64,000 nucleotides of DNA. Source: Endobacterium cereale (GTDB lineage Bacteria > Pseudomonadota > Alphaproteobacteria > Rhizobiales > Rhizobiaceae). The stretch is from contig NZ_WIXI01000043.1 in NCBI RefSeq assembly GCF_009617585.1, positions 186,001 through 250,000 on the forward strand, in the 5' to 3' direction. Positions 62,733 to 64,000 of this stretch are shown in pieces. A program made the translations under genes and the position numbers. The notes beneath the pieces were generated by a model. That model searched no databases, had not been told where the DNA came from, and saw only the letters and a list, made by a program, of their open reading frames with translations. The first letter of the stretch is position 1; every line of letters begins with the position of its first letter.

Positions 62733-64000
62733 TTATCTGTTTGCCGCGTGTTTCAGGTCGATCAGGTCCTTCATCAGGCGGGTCAGATCCGCCGATGGTT
62801 CAAGCCCGCCAAAGCTGTCGTGAAGTTGCCGGTAGAGCGCGTAGAGCCGGTCATAGGTCTCGCGGTTTTCGGCGATCGGCACATATTGCGCTTCCCGAAC
62901 CGAGGTCATCGCCTCCTGCGCGACGGTAAAGCTGGGATGGAATTGCGCCATCACGGATGCGGCGACGGCCGCACCGAGCGCGCAGGTCTGGCTGGATGTC
63001 GCAACCTGCATGACGCAGCCCGTCACATCGGCATAGATCTGCATCAGCATCGGGTTCTTTTCGGCAATGCCGCCGGTGCAGACGACGCGATCGATCTTCA
63101 CCCCGTTTTCGCGAATACGCTCGATAATGGCGCGGGCGCCAAACGCGGTCGCCTCCACCAGCGCGCGATAGATTTCCGCTTTCGATGTATGCAGCGTCTG
63201 GCCGAGAATGAGACCCGACAGTCGCTGATCGACCAGAATCGTGCGGTTGCCGTTGTTCCAGTCGAGCGCGAGCAGTCCCGACTGGCCCGGCTTCAAGTCC
63301 TGCGCTTCGCGGGTGAGTTCCGCATGCAGGTCCTTGGAACCATCGCAGATTTCCTCGACCCACCATTTGAACAGGTCGCCGACTGCGGATTGCCCGGCCT
63401 CGATGCCGTAAAACCGTGGCAGGATGGAGCCCTCGACAATGCCGCATATGCCCGGAATTTCGGCCACACCGTGATCGACGGGAACCATGGCACAGTCGCA
63501 GGTGGACGTGCCGATGACCTTGACCAGCGTGCCTTCCCTGATGCCGCTGCCGATCGCACCGTAATGCACGTCGAAGGCGCCAATCGCGATCGGAATGCCC
63601 TCCGGCAAGCCGAACTCCGCCGCCCACTCGCCGCAGAGCCAGCCTGCAGGGCTTGAGGCATCCTGCGCCCAGTCATAGAGCCTGTCCCGCAACGCTCCAA
63701 TCTTCGGGTCGAGCATGGACAGGAATTCCCTGTCGGGCAGGCCGCCCCATTTCCGGTTGTAAAGCGCTTTGTGGCCGGCCGCGCACATGCCGCGCTTGAT
63801 GCGCTGCGCGTCCTTCTTGCCGGCCAGAATCGAGGGTATCCAGTCCGCCAGTTCCACCCATGAATAGGCGGCATCGAAGACATCGGGCGCGACATTGAGG
63901 CAATGCCAGATCTTTGCCCACCACCATTCGGAGGAATAGGTCGAGCCGCATATCGCGATGTAGTGCGGGCGATGTTCGGCAGCGATGCGGGTGAAATCTT
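62733..64000 (-). CDS. araB: Ribulokinase, FGGY family (5' end beyond the window)
   Basis: About 422 C-terminal residues are visible; the frame is open to the right edge, with [20 protein letters not shown] read near it. The FGGY features include [30 protein letters not shown] ATP-site residues, [21 protein letters not shown] and [21 protein letters not shown]. It phosphorylates L-ribulose, between the araA and araD steps. The ABC binding protein of the operon may lie further right, outside the window. Confidence 0.93.
   Translation of the reverse strand, partial: DFTRIAAEHRPHYIAICGSTYSSEWWWAKIWHCLNVAPDVFDAAYSWVELADWIPSILAGKKDAQRIKRGMCAAGHKALYNRKWGGLPDREFLSMLDPKIGALRDRLYDWAQDASSPAGWLCGEWAAEFGLPEGIPIAIGAFDVHYGAIGSGIREGTLVKVIGTSTCDCAMVPVDHGVAEIPGICGIVEGSILPRFYGIEAGQSAVGDLFKWWVEEICDGSKDLHAELTREAQDLKPGQSGLLALDWNNGNRTILVDQRLSGLILGQTLHTSKAEIYRALVEATAFGARAIIERIRENGVKIDRVVCTGGIAEKNPMLMQIYADVTGCVMQVATSSQTCALGAAVAASVMAQFHPSFTVAQEAMTSVREAQYVPIAENRETYDRLYALYRQLHDSFGGLEPSADLTRLMKDLIDLKHAANR

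Overview
The window reads as high-GC alphaproteobacterial DNA, most like the Rhizobiaceae (Agrobacterium/Rhizobium). Protein families, gene order, intergenic palindromic mosaic repeats and a GGAAC-N17-CGTT general-stress promoter all fit that group. The many sugar and amino-compound catabolic operons with dedicated ABC or TRAP importers are typical of a secondary chromosome or chromid; that placement is inference.

Layout, left to right. 1-1276: 3' part of a DadA-like FAD oxidoreductase. 1316-7653: two divergent operons for membrane-lipid modification, with two cyclopropane-synthase-type methyltransferases, a DUF1295 membrane reductase, a UfaD/BfaA-like FAD oxidoreductase, DUF1365, DUF2147 and DUF2177; the rightward operon has a good EcfG-type promoter. 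7661-11438: a TRAP transporter for a sugar acid with its FCD-type GntR regulator. 11714-14499: a Gfo/Idh/MocA oxidoreductase, a class II aldolase and a LysR regulator. 14689-24619: a catabolic divergon. Leftward lie a polyamine-type ABC importer, an HpcH/HpaI aldolase, a nitrilase-fold amidase and an RraA-like protein; rightward lie an SDR, a hydroxylysine-kinase-like phosphotransferase and a class III PLP enzyme of the phospho-lyase type. 24620-28923: a lower-GC accessory patch with a strongly folded non-coding segment ending in an intrinsic terminator on the minus strand, LprI-like, Lrp/LysE, DUF2000, an orphan SUKH immunity-type protein and a LysR gene remnant. 28924-39330: a pectin/rhamnogalacturonan oligosaccharide operon (LacI, GH105/88 hydrolase, KduI, an 826-aa unknown protein, ABC importer). 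39350-42948: a two-component flavin monooxygenase with a GntR regulator and a Gfo/Idh/MocA dehydrogenase.

The most notable locus is 43910-47816. A 105-aa peptide carries four near-identical 13-residue Cys/Thr-rich cores (consensus CCWIVLATTGCST) with almost no leader. It is followed by a terminator-like hairpin, an APH-fold kinase, a HopA1-fold lyase interrupted by an in-frame TAG, and a LanC cyclase with its zinc ligands. This looks like a class V-like lanthipeptide pathway in a rhizobial genome. The kinase would phosphorylate Thr/Ser, the HopA1 protein would eliminate phosphate, and LanC would close the thioether rings. No exporter, protease or immunity gene is seen beside it.

47813-50614: an orphan DUF2384-type antitoxin, CorA with a candidate leader peptide, and a YiiG-like exported protein. 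50669-56874: an exported unknown, a secreted alpha/beta hydrolase, two aldo/keto reductases, and an MFS exporter divergent from a LysR regulator. 56903-64000: an L-arabinose operon on the minus strand (araB partial at the edge, araA, araD, then a YtfR/YtfT/YjfF-type ABC importer whose binding protein is not in the window). Coordinates, reading frames and hairpins were read by eye; family assignments rest on recognised motifs, not on a database search.
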